Source: Ectocarpus siliculosus (taxonomy: Eukaryota > Sar > Phaeophyceae > Ectocarpales > Ectocarpaceae). From it: a stretch of 64,000 nucleotides of DNA. Where the stretch lies: positions 3,201,344-3,265,343 of the forward strand of contig FN649736.1 in NCBI GenBank assembly GCA_000310025.1, in the 5' to 3' direction. The notes below the pieces were generated by a model that was not told the origin of the DNA, made no database searches, and saw only the letters and a list, made by a program, of their open reading frames with translations. Positions within the stretch are counted from its first letter, which is position 1, and every line of letters begins with the position of its first letter. Made by a program: the position numbers and the translations under genes. This document shows positions 35,901 through 48,500 of this stretch, in pieces.

Positions 35901-35985
35901 GGTGGTGTGCGGCAACGAAAGGGTTGTCAACGAAGTTTGCGCTGCTCTGGAGGCCGCGGACAACCGGGGAGGCAGTCCCAGCTGA
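32964..35985 (+). CDS. Inositol monophosphatase family protein (5' end unresolved)
   Basis: Exons 32964-33093, 33596-33771, 34404-34639, 35187-35299 and 35839-35985 join in phase with stop TGA at 35983-35985. In order: [20 protein letters not shown] (metal-binding Glu), [17 protein letters not shown] (the family signature with two metal-binding Asp), [23 protein letters not shown], then [13 protein letters not shown] and PWDVAAG (last metal-binding Asp). All residues expected for Mg-dependent phosphomonoester hydrolysis are present. Substrates in this family include inositol phosphate, galactose-1-phosphate, histidinol phosphate and others; sequence alone does not choose. The first exon is missing because 32964 begins mid-codon and an in-frame stop lies upstream at 32896. 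It is probably cytosolic, but the missing N-terminus could hold a targeting signal. Confidence 0.85.
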
Positions 35986-37542
35986 CGGTGTAACATGACT
36001 CTGCACAACCCGCCGTACAAACCCCTCCCCGTTGTAGTTGTACGTACTCCCTTTACCGTGGCGGCGGGTACTGGGGACGGGCGTGAAAAGTGTCAGACTG
36101 ATAGTTCGAACGCTTAACTTCACGCGACACTGGGGGGTCATTTTGAGCTCGTCGCAGCAAGCCCCTATTGCTGTCTACACCAAATAACAGACCGGGGATA
36201 GCTCCGGCGAGAGTCTAAAGCCGCCCGCCTTGTTTTCCTTCAATGATGAAGAGAAAGGCCCGAACGTACGCGTTTGTGTGATAGCTATTTTGTTTCAACA
36301 TAGAGACAACGCGGCGCCTTATATTAATAGTGTCGTGGACGCAGCGCACCAAGGTGGGAACGATATTGCTCAAGTAAGTGTGATGATCGGACAAAGATGG
36401 GTTGCTGTATTTCATGGTTTGTTGTCCTAAACCCACGAGAGTTTTTATGGTCTGTATGCCGCATGTCCTGTCGTCCACAAGCACCGACAGCGGGCTCTAC
36501 AGACATGTGCGGCTTAGTTCTACCCATTCTCGTGGTCGGATTCTGCTTTGCCAGCCGGATCGGGTGTAAAGGACAGTCGCAAAGATCCTTTACTGGTGGA
36601 AGAAGATCTCCCCCAAACACCCTTTGTACTTTGTCGCAGGCCGAGGTCTGCTGTAAGATGATGAAATGTCGTGCATATCGGTGGCGTGCAGGCCTGTGAG
36701 TGGCGCGAGGGTCGAATGGCCTTAAAACTGGGCATATATGTATCGATTGCTGTTTGGTTGGCTGCCGCAGTTTCTATTGTGGCCGTAGCGCAGCAGGGTA
36801 GGTGTCTGTTGCAAGAATGTGATGATCGGACCGACAAAACCTAGACAAACTTGATGCGTTTCATGTCTCGTCTAAGCTCGACACACAGACATGAACAACC
36901 TCCACGAGATTTGCGGAGGACGCGTGTACAATGCTCGAGCATGAGACGGGGCCGAGCACGGGGCTCTAGCTTTCGCCGTTGCGGAAGAAGAGCTAACAAA
37001 AAGTTCGTGACCAATTCCGACACCCGCCCCGCCGGTGTAAGGGTGCGCGACTTTGGTTGTAGAGAGGGCGGCCTACTCTAAAATCAAGGGAGGTTCACAA
37101 AACGTGGTTTCGGACTCAAAATCTCTTCGGAGACTACGGAGATAGTGTAATCTTTGGTCGAGATTTGTCTTCACACTATAGCCGCAACACAAGTTGAAAT
37201 CCCTCAAAGAACATCGACAGCTTCACGTTGTTGGGGCGGGAGTGGGGGCATCAGAAGGCCTCCTACACTCCAGTGAGCGGCCATCGACTCCCCGCAACCT
37301 GAACTTCGATTACTCCCCGGTACACGAACCTGAACCCGGGTCACGTCCTTCAGTTTCGGGCAAGAAACCGCCGATCGCAATAACCGGCCACGAATGAATA
37401 TTGTGATAGCAACTCGACGAGTATCGTCGCGGTGCCTGTCTGAAGTTCTCCAGTTTTTTACCGGTTAATGATGTCGAGGGCGCACAACGCGACATGCTCG
37501 CTCACCGAGCACGAAAAAGCTGTCACAGAGTAGATGACATAT

Positions 37543-37700
37543 GTAAGATATCACACCCCCTCAACACTTGTTAATTTTCAAACCTCGATTACTCCACAGC
37601 AGAAAGCATGGCCGGGCGACGTTGGAACCGATAGCTTTCCGAAGACAAACGTATCGTTTGACATCCATCCTCCTCGACGTCGTGGACTCTCATTATTAGC
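37543..37700. mobile_element. MITE-like element, partial copy 3
   Basis: It has ATATCACACCCCCTCAACAC, then CTCGATTACTCCAC and CCGAAGACAAACGTATCGTT, which align with copies 1 and 2, but the right terminal arm is missing or diverged. Confidence 0.5.
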
Positions 37701-38468
37701 TGTGATTATTGATGAAAGGGGTTGTGATTAAATAATGTCCGCTACTACAGGTACATGCAATGCATGTGATGCATAAGAATTTAAGGAGCGCCCTCCTACT
37801 CCAGTTTTAGTTAAATACAGTCGGTAGTCCTCAATAGCGGTAGGTAGTGACAAGAGGTTTTGGTGCCGCTGTAGAGGGCAGTGCCGTTATTCCTATTAGG
37901 GATTTGTACTGAGAAACGAATTTGTGCCAAACGATTTCGGTGCCGCTTTAGAGGGCATTCCGCCATTAAGGGTACCGTTAATGAGGACCGCCGACTGTAG
38001 TTGAATTGAAACCTCTCATTACCCATCCTTGGAGAAGTCGTTTCTGAAGCAAAAGTTTTATGGAATTTTTGAGGCGACCTCACGCGCACCCGAAAAAACC
38101 GTCAGTCTTCTACCGGCACTTCTTCTCACTACACCCATCCATGCGTATGCACTTTCTTGTGGCGAGCGACTCCATGGTTTCTTTTAAGAATCCCGCTAAT
38201 CATCCTTGATCTCGTTGATCTGTTTCTTTGGTTTACAACATGTGCTGTAGTACGCACGATCACACCCGAATGAAAAGGAGACCACCAGAACGCGCTCTCC
38301 GCACGCTGGGAAAGGATCCGGGACTAAATGAATGCGGACCCCAGAGGACGCACTTTTCACATTTGGTTAGTGGCGAAGCGGACCTGGCTCTCCAACTGCT
38401 GTTCGCGGATGGCGACATGGCGACACAGACAGACAAATTTTAGGGTTTGACGTCGGTCTTATCCGCCG

Positions 38469-40030
38469 CAGGAGGTGGAAGCTACCCAAAGTCGGGGAGG
38501 GGTCGTGATTTGCAATTCCCAAGGGAACCGTACTCGAGGCGCCATGAGATTTGCACTGCCGTGGCCGAGGTTATTAGGCGGCAGGGAAACACAAAAAAAA
38601 ATCTACGGCGGACCGGACCCTCTTTTTTCAGCTGGCAAACTGTTGTTAGGATGGCGAGACAATTTCCGGTCTTCCTGTCCGTCACAGGAGGCGGAAGCTG
38701 ATGCTCAAACTCAGGGAGGGGTCATGGTTTGCGGTTCCATATCGAACCATACTCACTCGGGGCACCACGTCATGGTCATGGCAAGAAAAACATACCCCCA
38801 ACGAAAACTGCTGGAGTAGTGGGTGGGTGTGGGGGACCCCAAAACAATGAAACAGTCGCGGTTCACGTTGTTCTGGGGGCCCCACCGGTGAAAAACCACC
38901 ATCGCCACTCTGAACCGGTAGAAGCTGTAACATACCATGGCACTGACACTGCATGCAGCGAACATTAGGGGCCATGCCCATTGGTTGACGGAAAGAGGCG
39001 GCGCCCATGGCCTCACATGCAGCAGCCCGATACACGGGGAGCCTCCTACTCCGCAAGAAGAAAAACGATTGCCGTTCGTTGACGTTCGATGTTGTTGGGA
39101 CCCTAACGGCGCAATGCGACAAAGGGAGAGAGAGAGGTAGACTAAAGGAAGAGAGACTCGAGAAGACAAGGGATGAACTCTCGAGAAGACACACACTCTC
39201 ATCCCTCTGGCACACCGCAGGCTTGAACACGTGTAACCAACTGCGACATCCGATGTGCGCTCAGCAACAACAAACACAACAAAAGAAAATAGTTGTCGTT
39301 TCCGAACTGTGGAGACTTTCATTTTTTTCTGGTATGAAGTGGCAACAAAGAAGAACACGACTATCTGTCTGTGTAGACTAGAGGCACGACGGACGAACTA
39401 TTATCTCAATGCGCTTGACGTCGCGATAGATGCGCACCGCTACCGCTACACGAACGAGCAGACTGTTGTCAAACCTGACAACGATAACCTTACGACCAGT
39501 GCACCACATTTCCGAGCATTTCCACAGTAGCAGCCGCATTTTCCGAACTGTGGAGACAATTGGTGAGGACTTTCTCTATTTTTGTGGTATGAAGTGACAA
39601 CAAAGAAGAACACGACTATCTGTGTAACTAGAAGCACGACGGACGAACTATTGTCTCGATGCGCTTGCCGTCACGATGGATGCGCACTGCTACCGCTACA
39701 CGAACGAGCAGACTGTTGTCAAACCTGACAACGATAACCTTACGACCATTGCAGCACATTCCGAGCATAACAGCAGCAACCGCGGCAGCAGCCGCCGCAT
39801 GTGTACAACGGTCACTCAAGAACAAACGAAAAAAAAATGTGGCGCGCAGCATGCAGGACCCTCTTTCGCTGTTCAACCGGCCGTTTCCATGGCGAAACAG
39901 GCAAGGAACAGTCAAGGCCCACTCTTGCCGGCCACAGGAGGTGGAAGCTGCTCAAACTCGGGGACGGCTCATGATTTGCGATTCCACACCGAACCATACT
40001 CGAGGCTCCACGAGATTTGCACTGTAGCTC
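38469..40030. repeat. Dispersed 90-nt repeat family (three copies)
   Basis: Copies at about 38469-38560, 38688-38775 and 39941-40028 share AGGAGGTGGAAGCT, then ACTCGGGGAGGGGTCGTG, GATTTGC and CGAACCATACTCGAGGC in order. Confidence 0.7.
39299..39775 (+). repeat. 240-bp tandem duplication
   Basis: Unit 1 starts TTTCCGAACTGTGGAGAC at 39299 and unit 2 at 39539. Both continue through GGTATGAAGTG.CAACAAAG, ACGACGGACGAACTATT and CTACACGAACGAGCAGACTG, with a few percent divergence. Confidence 0.9.
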
Positions 40031-41355
40031 GAGATCAGCATTTTAGACCGGGTCGGGCAAGGGGTGGGGGATGCGAATGAAAGTTCCACCCACCCACGGA
40101 TATCGAACGATGAGACTGAAGCAAAAGCTTCAGAATAAGCTTCAGAATAGAGTGGTGACGACGACTCTCGAGAATCTCTATTCTCGACACATCGGACACC
40201 CCGAAGTCTCAAAACTTGCGTGTGGGAATTCGAATGCGGATCCCGAGGAATTGTCTTTGGCTTTTGTTTAGTCCTTCTGGCAAGAAAACGTATGGCCGGA
40301 AAACTAAACCTAGGAGTAATAAATAGATCGAAAATCGACCCGCTCTCTGATGTTGACTGTCATGGGTGAGTGCGGTGCTTTCCTGAATCACATCGGAACC
40401 CCACGGCGTGATACCTTTTCTAGATTTCCGGGTACAGTGGGACCACCCCGTCCAGGATACAACGCCGAAGGCACGCCCTTCCTTCGGCGATTTAGGCCCA
40501 CGAAAGTGAGGCCCATTCCGAGCAGGCCAGTGCCCTACTGTAGTGCCAAACAGAAGTGGTTTGAATGGCCAAAAATAGGATCACAAGTGCCGCACTACCA
40601 AGAAGCTTCAAGCAGGTACTTTGGGAGCAAAACACAACGCAAACGTACGAACTTTGCCTTCATGTCAAGATTCCCTGCTCTGCGTGCTGACGCTAGTGGA
40701 AGAGCACAGACTACCGTCGCCCAACATTACCAAGGGTGACGGTTGTCCTCCGCTGCCAGGCAAAAACACCTGATTGTCATCTGCCTCTCATTGGGCCATC
40801 CCGTGCATTATACACGTTGACTTCGCAGTGTACCGTAGCCACCACACCTCACGAAACCGGCTGTGTAGCAGCACTCTAGCCCTTACTCCCGGTGGGTTTG
40901 CAGGATTCTGGTGGTGGTGCAACGTTCAGCGATCTTTACCGCATTTTGCGGGCGAGACCCTTTCCTCAGAACGGCCATGGGCTATGCATTGAATCTTCCC
41001 ACCTCGACGGAATTCTCCACCTTTTCACAGTAGTGCACTGCCTTGCGTAGAATGCCGTCGTCCGTGTAAATGGTATGCATACCATCTTTGGAAAAGCAGA
41101 CGGTGGCCATTCCTCAGCATGCCCCCACCTCGGCCGTTAGCAACGGTTTGTCCTGGGAACGGGAACAGTCAGGTGTGTAATGCTTTTGTATCCTTTGTTG
41201 TCTAGATAGCGGTGTCCAGATGCATTGTTTCGGGTTGCTATTGCCAACGTTACCTACCAGAACAACACAAGCAAATTATTCACCAACGTAGCCCGGGGGT
41301 AGCTCCGGCCTCTATCTGAAGCCCCCTTCTTCCCCTGCCGTACTCACCCTCAGAG

Positions 41356-41357
<2 letters not shown>

Positions 41358-41405
<48 letters not shown>
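41358..41405. repeat. (GA)n microsatellite
   Basis: About 24 GA dinucleotides. Confidence 0.97.
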
Positions 41406-41409
<4 letters not shown>

Positions 41410-41794
41410 CGATGACAAGAACCGCAATGCCTCATACAGCGTTGCCCCTCCTCCAGAGATCTGTCGCAGGCCGAAATTGAGACGCGAAAACCCCTTCAAC
41501 GACTTTGGTACCAAAATTGCACTTGAGGTGCCACTTGCATTGCTTTGCTTCTATCCGCCCGGTTCCAAAATCGTAAATCGGAATGTCGAGAACATCGCGC
41601 AGAAAATATACGTGGTTTTAAGGAAGTAGCCGGGAAACGGCCTTAACCCTAGAACCAGAATTGTGCATTCCTTTAATTGTCTTCGCAGAGCTGTCTTCAA
41701 AATCGCGTACATCATCTTGTCGCAACCGTAACTAAAAAAAGCGAGCCTGAATCCTTAAAAAGCTTTCAGAGTGATGGATCTTACCTCCCAGGCG

Positions 41795-43364
41795 TCACTT
41801 CGAATCCAAGGCTGGTGCAGCAGTGGGATCTTTATCCCGAATCTTTTCGCCCGCCTCCGGTTTCGGCAGAGGAGTCTCATTTTTCATCTCTCCAGAATCC
41901 ACGATCACAGTTACCGGGCCGTCGTTCACAAGCGATACTTCCATCTTGGCCCCGAACACTCCGTCTTTCACCAGTTCGGGTGCGTGTGCGCTCTTGACCA
42001 TGTCTACAAAGCGGCTGTAAAACTCCCTAGCTTCTGCCGGGGGCATCGAACCGGTGAAGTCCACTTTGCCCTTGGAGCACACTCGCCCGTTGAGGGTAAA
42101 CTACAGTTCGACATACACGATTTCCGAGGAGTTTATGTCGAATAGGATGGTGGAGTGAGACGCCCCCACGAGTGGCCCGCCGAGAATCCATTGGCATCAA
42201 AACACGGCGGGCGAGAGAAAACCGTTAAGGGGGGATGCATATCTCGTGTAGCGCAGGCCAGATTTAACGTATGATAAACGATCCACAACAGCACGATTCC
42301 TTTCCGCGGCATCCGGGCAAGCTCGATCCGTCACAAATCTCAAGAAGCAACACACACATACAGAACGTGCAACCATTTCAGAAAATCTGATTTTGCGCAA
42401 CTCGTTCCTTACTTGATCAGTGGAGAAACCAACCGGAAATCAAATACAAAGTACTAGGTTTTCGGGTGGGTATGGTTCCAAGTTCCTGATACTTCTGGAA
42501 ATCGAACCCTCACTTTCTGAACTACTAATATATTACTGGCGCGTTCTGTATCATCGCAGAACAGTTTTCTACGTATAGCAGCACGTAGATTTTCAGATGT
42601 TTTTTTCATTGTGCGCCCTTCTGGTGTCCGAGCAAATATCGATGCCAATACCGATTTCGCCGTGGATGGACAACTCCGGAGTTAGCGCGTCGACACTCAC
42701 AGTACACACGATCCTTGGTCAATCTATGCCACGTTTTCCCAAAAGTTTACGTAGGTAATTTGTGCGAATACAGGCGTGAGAGGAACGTGTTTCCCGATCT
42801 GCGACTATCAACTAGAACTACAGGGGTGGCAGGACGGCTTTTTGCGTGTCACTTGTCATTGTAGCTTCAATGCCGAATGACACCATGGCTGTTGTTCTCA
42901 CATGAGCTTAATACCCTGTTCTAACGAATATCCAGCACCATATCTGTAGTACATGATTCAGATACGCAAGCAACGAACTTTCCATGATAACACACTGACC
43001 CGAATGACGTGCATTGGCGACCAAGCACTAGGTAACGCCGATCGGTTGCGTGTTCACAACATGCATAGCTTTAGTATCTCGCCTGTGACACCAACAGTAT
43101 TTCGAAGCCGTTCTGCTTGACGTTAGACCGCCATCTCTTGTCTGCGTTTGCCTCAGACATTCCCTCGAACAGCTTTGCCGTCACGATCTGCTTGCAGAGC
43201 CACTCTGCATGTCCCTTCTCGTCCCCATCCTTGACGCCGACGAGACAGAGGATCCCTTTGCCAATTTCGCTCACAACGGACGATGGTTCCGAGGACGTGC
43301 CGTCTCCATCTTTGTGCTCCACCGCCACGCTTGCTCGCTTCACTCTCTGGACAACGACGCGCAT
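41795..43364 (-). CDS. DTD1: D-aminoacyl-tRNA deacylase (DTD type)
   Basis: Two exons: 43364-43083 (94 codons, ATG start MRVVVQRVKRASV) and 42100-41795 (stop). The intron starts with GC (CACAG|GCGAGA) and ends with CTGTAG, splitting the catalytic SQFTL motif exactly between SQ and FTL. The second signature, NDGPVTV, is in exon 2, and DGVFGAKMEVSLV precedes it as in the family. The enzyme hydrolyses D-amino acids from mischarged tRNA in the cytosol. The length is 195 residues against about 150 usual: an insertion (DGDGTSSEPSS) follows the first strand and about 25 polar residues are added at the C-terminus. Both catalytic motifs are intact, so the identification is strong. The symbol is by family, not by a verified orthologue. 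Confidence 0.9.
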
Positions 43365-43502
43365 CGTCGCTCTCTTGACTACGCGAAAGACCTAGGCGAA
43401 AGCACAAACAGCAGTCCGTGCGACGGAGATAATCGGGAGAGATGTTTTGGGGCTAGCTTCACTGAATGACATATTTTGGTGAAAATACAAATATGTCTCG
43501 TA

Positions 43503-43836
43503 TTATAACCGAACCATGTACAAGGGCGACACATTTTGCTGCATGGACGTCTCGTATTTGAACCAACATTGTACGAGGGTTTCGGTGGCTTCCGCCGCCT
43601 TATTGTAAGTGGGTTCGTCTTGGGGGCTGCGCACCAAATGTCCAGTCGCGAGCTTGTTCAGTCGTAAGTAGTTGGGGTCCGAATATACCACAGCGAGAGC
43701 TGTGTGTTTCGTCGAGGACAAGCAAGTTATTAACTGTCGCCTGAACTCTGCTGTAGAAAGCACGTTGGTAGCCTCGGCTACTATGCTCCGAGCAACTTGG
43801 AATGAGAGATGGCTCCAAGGGGTAAATTTTGTGGCC
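43503..43836 (-). CDS. Unrecognised exon-like ORF
   Basis: About 110 codons open on the minus strand to a TAA at 43503-43505. No ATG starts the frame; instead TGTGTAG precedes it, so it could be a terminal exon. Composition is protein-like (SIVAEATNVLSTAEFRRQL, YSDPNYLRLNKLA), but no family is recognised. Its upstream side is followed within 90 nt by the 749-bp foldback element, which might have separated it from its gene. Confidence 0.3.
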
Positions 43837-43922
43837 ACTACACAGAAGATGTCGCTAAAGGTCAGCCAACACCAAACTTCGGAAGGGCTACAATCCTAAC
43901 TAGACTAGATGTAGTTTGAGAA

Positions 43923-44671
43923 GTGGCCAAAATCGGGTACACCCGGTCAGAACACGGCCATAATCGGGTACCCCTACAAGACGCTGCTGGGAGCGACCGC
44001 ATGCCACCATCTGATCGGCCGACGCCCGCCCCTACCCGGCCTTGGCCGTCTTTCCACCGGGTGCACCCGATCTTGGCTACTCACCCCCCGGAGGGGTACC
44101 CGGTTTTTCTTTCCCCTACCCGAAAATGGCTGGGCTGTTCGACCAAAACCCATGCACACAAGTACACGTCAGCACCGCCCTGCCCTCGAAAATTCGACGT
44201 TCTGACGGCCCGTCGGGCGGAGGCAGACCCTCCGCCGGCGGTGGAAGTCTCCCTTGGTGGAAACGGCTGGCGGTCTGTCTGTGCAAATGATCGAGAAGAA
44301 GAGCTGGATGAATCCCTCCCTCACGAGATGCGACACACACGGGACTCATTTCAAAAATAGACATATTTTCTCTTTCCCGCTACTTGCTTATTGGCGACAA
44401 ACGAGGGCCAGTGGTGTGCGTCCGACCCGTGATTGTGTGCATGGGTTTTGGTCGAACAGCCCAGCCATTTTCGGGTAGGGGAAAGAAAAACCGGGTACCC
44501 CTCCGGGGGGTGAGTAGCCAAGATCGGGTGCACCCGGTGGAAAGACGGCCAAGGCCGGGTAGGGGCGGGCGCCGGCCAATCAGATGGTGGCATGCGGTCG
44601 CTCCCAGCAGCGTCTTGTAGGGGTACCCGATTATGGCCGTGTTCTGACCGGGTGTACCCGATTTTGGCCAC
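43923..44671. mobile_element. 749-bp foldback element with 238-bp terminal inverted repeats
   Basis: Arms 43923-44160 and 44434-44671 are equal in length and about 99% identical in inverted orientation (two substitutions noted near 44023 and 44570). Ends are GTGGCCAAAATCGGGTACAC and its complement. Arms contain internal repeats of an (A)ATCGGGTACACCCGG-like word. The 273-nt spacer encodes nothing recognisable. A clear target-site duplication is not visible. It lies between the deacylase and the zinc finger-ankyrin gene, near both 5' ends. Confidence 0.85.
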
Positions 44672-45551
44672 CGCTCTACTAGTTTACACTTTGGGCACGA
44701 TAGTAGATTCGTACGGGACTTAGACTTTGGAAAACCAACATGTGCAGGCGTTTCATGTTTAGATCTGCACAATTCCACCGCGTAATATAGTAGTAAAACA
44801 CCCCAAGATCATGACTTATATGAAGAGAAGTTATGTCTGCAGTCCCGGGGGATGATGTGTTGACGTGTTGACGGAACAGGTGTGCGTGCGTCTCACGGTC
44901 TTAACAACCAACAAACATAGAAGCCCAAAAGGAGCTCTGATGCCATGACGGTAGCAGCAGGGCCGTTTGGGTCATAGGCATATCCCCGAACAAAACGTCC
45001 TGCGTACTTTGCGTGTGTCCACGCAGCTACTGCTGTGGGTACTTGGGAGCTTCGGAGGCTTTGAGGCTTTGCGGACACTGCAACCGGTACGCTGCTCTGT
45101 GCGTGCATCAACGCCTGTGTTGATGCCACGCCTCTTCTCTTCCAGCAATACACTTCCGCGCGTAAAACAGAAAACGATCTCACGCACCAGAGAAGATGCA
45201 GGTGTCGGATGTCGGAGTAGAACCGGGGGCGTAGGGTATGTGTGTGTGTGGTCACCAGTCACCACACAAGCCTTAGCTGCGAGCTTGCGAGTGCGGCGGA
45301 ATAGAAGGAGGGGGGGGTTCCCAGCGGCGCAATCGGCGCCGCTTCAAGTTCATGATTTCTCGCCGAGGTGCTGATCGCTGGTCGCTGTGGCGCGCTACTG
45401 CTGTGGCCGATACGCGGGAAATAGCTTCCGGGAATGCCTTGTGCTCTCACAATTGGTGTGTCGCACACGCGACATCCCACCATAATTTTCCTGTAGAGTG
45501 ATGACTACCAGGCCAGAACTGATTGGTCATATTTTTAACCATGAATGCGCC

Positions 45552-48500
45552 ATGACAACGCCCAGGGTGCTTCATGACTGGGACGGACCGACAGAACCTT
45601 GGCCATGCCACTGCTGCAACCGCGTCAACGACAAAATGGTGAAGCGGTGCAGGACATGCGGACGCTCAGCTGCGTACGGTGAGATCTCATGATGCGTGTG
45701 TGGGCGCCAATCGCCGCGGAGTTGTTGTGCCGCTTTCCATGTAGTAGGCGGATGGAATGACAACGAACGGTCGAGCCGATGCGATCTGTTGGCCACATAC
45801 AGGAAGACCACACTCGAATTTTACACGCAAGCATGCCTGCGTGACAACATGCAGCCCTGATGTATCTGCTTGCAGTGCCTGCCATGCATCTTCCACTGTT
45901 CGGAACAATGGCGAAGACTCTTCGGCGAGAGCAAGCTATATTCTTGCTGGACCATCGAGGGTTCTCAGTAAACGCCACCGATTCCGTAAGTGGCCAACCG
46001 CAGAAAAAAAGGCTTACTTTTCGTTTGGGAAGAAAAACAAATCGTGCCTTGGAGGAATTTTTCTGGTGTCAATTTTTATGTTCTAGAAAGGGGTACCCAC
46101 CTTTGGGGGCAGTTGGCTTGTGACCACGGAAAGGCGTCCGCGTCAGTTGGACCAGTACGGACATTAGAAGGTACTGAGCGGAGATCGGAACGGTACCAAC
46201 ACAACAGTCGTTCGTGGGTAGACTATTGTAGACAAGAGTAGACTCGAGGGTTCTAGACTATAGGTTCTGTAAACAGAGGCCAAGAGAGATAATAACAGGA
46301 GCGGTAGCAGCAACAGCGATTCGAACCTGGACGGCGTCTTCATCCTCCAGAATGCTGCTCAAAATACTTATAGGACAGCGAAAGAGACTGCACGCATGAG
46401 GCTCCTCGCGAGTAGGGCTTGCGCAGTACCCATGCACTGTTGCTTTTCCTTCCTAGCTCTGGAGAGTGATCCAAGCGTTACCCTAGGTTGAGATATCTGT
46501 CTGGAGCCCCAGACCTATTCGCGTAGGCTGATGCCGGCGTTCAGCGGTTGGACATGGTGTGGATGTTTTAGGTTATCCCAACGGTGTAGAGAGGGAGAGA
46601 GAGCCTCAGAACGTACCATACGAGCTACTATAGTGAAATAAATCTGCCGAAGGTCAACTGTTCCATGTGCATTTACTTTCACAGCTAAAGAGGCCATGGT
46701 ATAAGATAGGGACGAGTATTGAGCCGCGGGGTCGGCTCATACCTGCACTAGTCTGTATCTGCGATGCTGTGTGTGATGTTGACTTCCTCCGCACTTCATG
46801 CATACGTATCCGGAAAATATTGAGCGGATCTTCAAGACTGTGCATCCTCTCCACGCCGGTGTCAAACGACCAGCGAACGGCGGAGGAATACACACACACA
46901 CGTCGTGACACACGCCATGCTACAGCAGTGCCGCCAAACGTGCGGCACCTAACAGCACTGCCGCAGGCAAAAAGTGAACAATAGACAGGGTAAGTTACAC
47001 TAATAGAACCCATCGGGCAGCGCGGTGTGGAAAGCAGATGGGCAGTGGCAGGAGCACCGCATTTTCAACAAAGCCAGCTCGTTCTCTCTCATGGACCGTT
47101 TGTCAACATCTCAGTCTCTCTCTGTTTCGTTTTTGCTGGAGGGGGCGTCGTTTGTTTGCTTCCCTTGTCTCCCGCCCTATTGCTGTCCAGCGAAAGACGC
47201 CATCCCTACATCGTTCTGAGTCCCACGTGGCGACTGCGCCAACAGCACCAACCGCCTCAACAACTTCGTTCTTCGCTGCTGCTGTTGCTGCTGTAGGCAA
47301 GACCTCAATCTATCCTATTTTCACCCATCGATTTTTCCATCGGCAAAAAAAAACGCCAAGACTCTCCCTGTTGTTTTTGCCAGAGGGCGGGCACCGGGTC
47401 TACTGTTACAGCTATGTTTTACCTATGATAGGGATTGGACCACGGCAGGATTCTGGGGGGGTGAGAGACTCATCAGCGGTATGCCACCTCTGTTTCTTCC
47501 CTGATTTGAATCGCGCGCGCTTGAGATCTCCGCTTTTGTATTCCCGCCTCCTCGGCAACTCCAGGGGATGGGGTGAGGTATATACTACGAATTTTGGATA
47601 CACAAGGCAATCTGTTGTCGGAGCACGACCAAACTGGTTGCGACGAAGAGTGCCCAATTTTCCATCCTCCTCAGAAGCCAGCAGATCGTCAATCGGTGCT
47701 CTATAGATCTCGTTCTGGTCGAAAAGAAGGGCATACTCGGTTGCCCGGACAAAAGGAGAAAATCAGACTTGGGCGCCTGCATCGCGTCGGAACAGGCCGG
47801 TATACTGAGCCTTTTTTTCCGTCCTGGGGTGAAGGAAAAATCGGTCGAGCTTGGGGCTCCGCGACTCATTATATTGGGCGTGGTGACGCCAGGCGACCTC
47901 GCATATCCCGCCCCCGTCAGTACACAGTGGGAAGGCTCATAACTAGGCTGGCCGCGGGTTTTTAGCTGCTATTCCTTGCCGCAATACGCTGCAGGGACTT
48001 TCTACGGTTAGACTTCCTCTGCAGAACTTGACAAGACGCTGCCTTGAGAAGCCTACGAGTGGAAGTACCGCGGAACAGTCAAAATGTCCTCACTGACATG
48101 TATGTAACGGTCGCAATTGGAAGGGCCATACCGACTTTATCGACACGTAAAAGCTGAACGTCGTTGACCGTGCAGTGTTACCGACGTGGATACCCTCACG
48201 AGAAGGAGCGGCCTGAAGACGTGGATCTATTCCCGCATAACGCACTTTATATGCCGGCCAGATTTCTATGTAGAAGGCCATTCTTTAGGCTATGATAGAG
48301 CAGCTTCAGGATGCGCGTTGCCGTATGTACACGAACGAGAGCTGAGACAACAACCACTAAGGGGTGACCATCGTGCATCGACGTTCTTACCGCACATTTC
48401 GTCGTTACTCAGGAAAACTGGACGCCGGCACACCTTGCTTCCAAGTATGGCAACCTCGATTTACTCGAAGTACTGGTGGATAGAGGCGCCCGACTAGAGG

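Larger units (their letters stand above)
35986..41794. other. Repeat-rich spacer between convergent phosphatase and deacylase genes
   Basis: No supported gene across 5.8 kb. Contents are a MITE-like fragment (37543-37700), three copies of a word family of about 90 nt (38469, 38688, 39941), a 240-bp tandem duplication (39299-39775) and a GA microsatellite (41358-41405). A related pair (GGTGCCGCTGTAGAGGGCAG / GGTGCCGCTTTAGAGGGCAT) lies at about 37862 and 37940. Confidence 0.6.

Noticed and set aside
47573-47965. 130-codon plus-strand ORF in the ankyrin gene intron
   Set aside because: It starts inside a splice-donor-like GTATATACT context, has no family resemblance, and the flanking exons join in phase without it.
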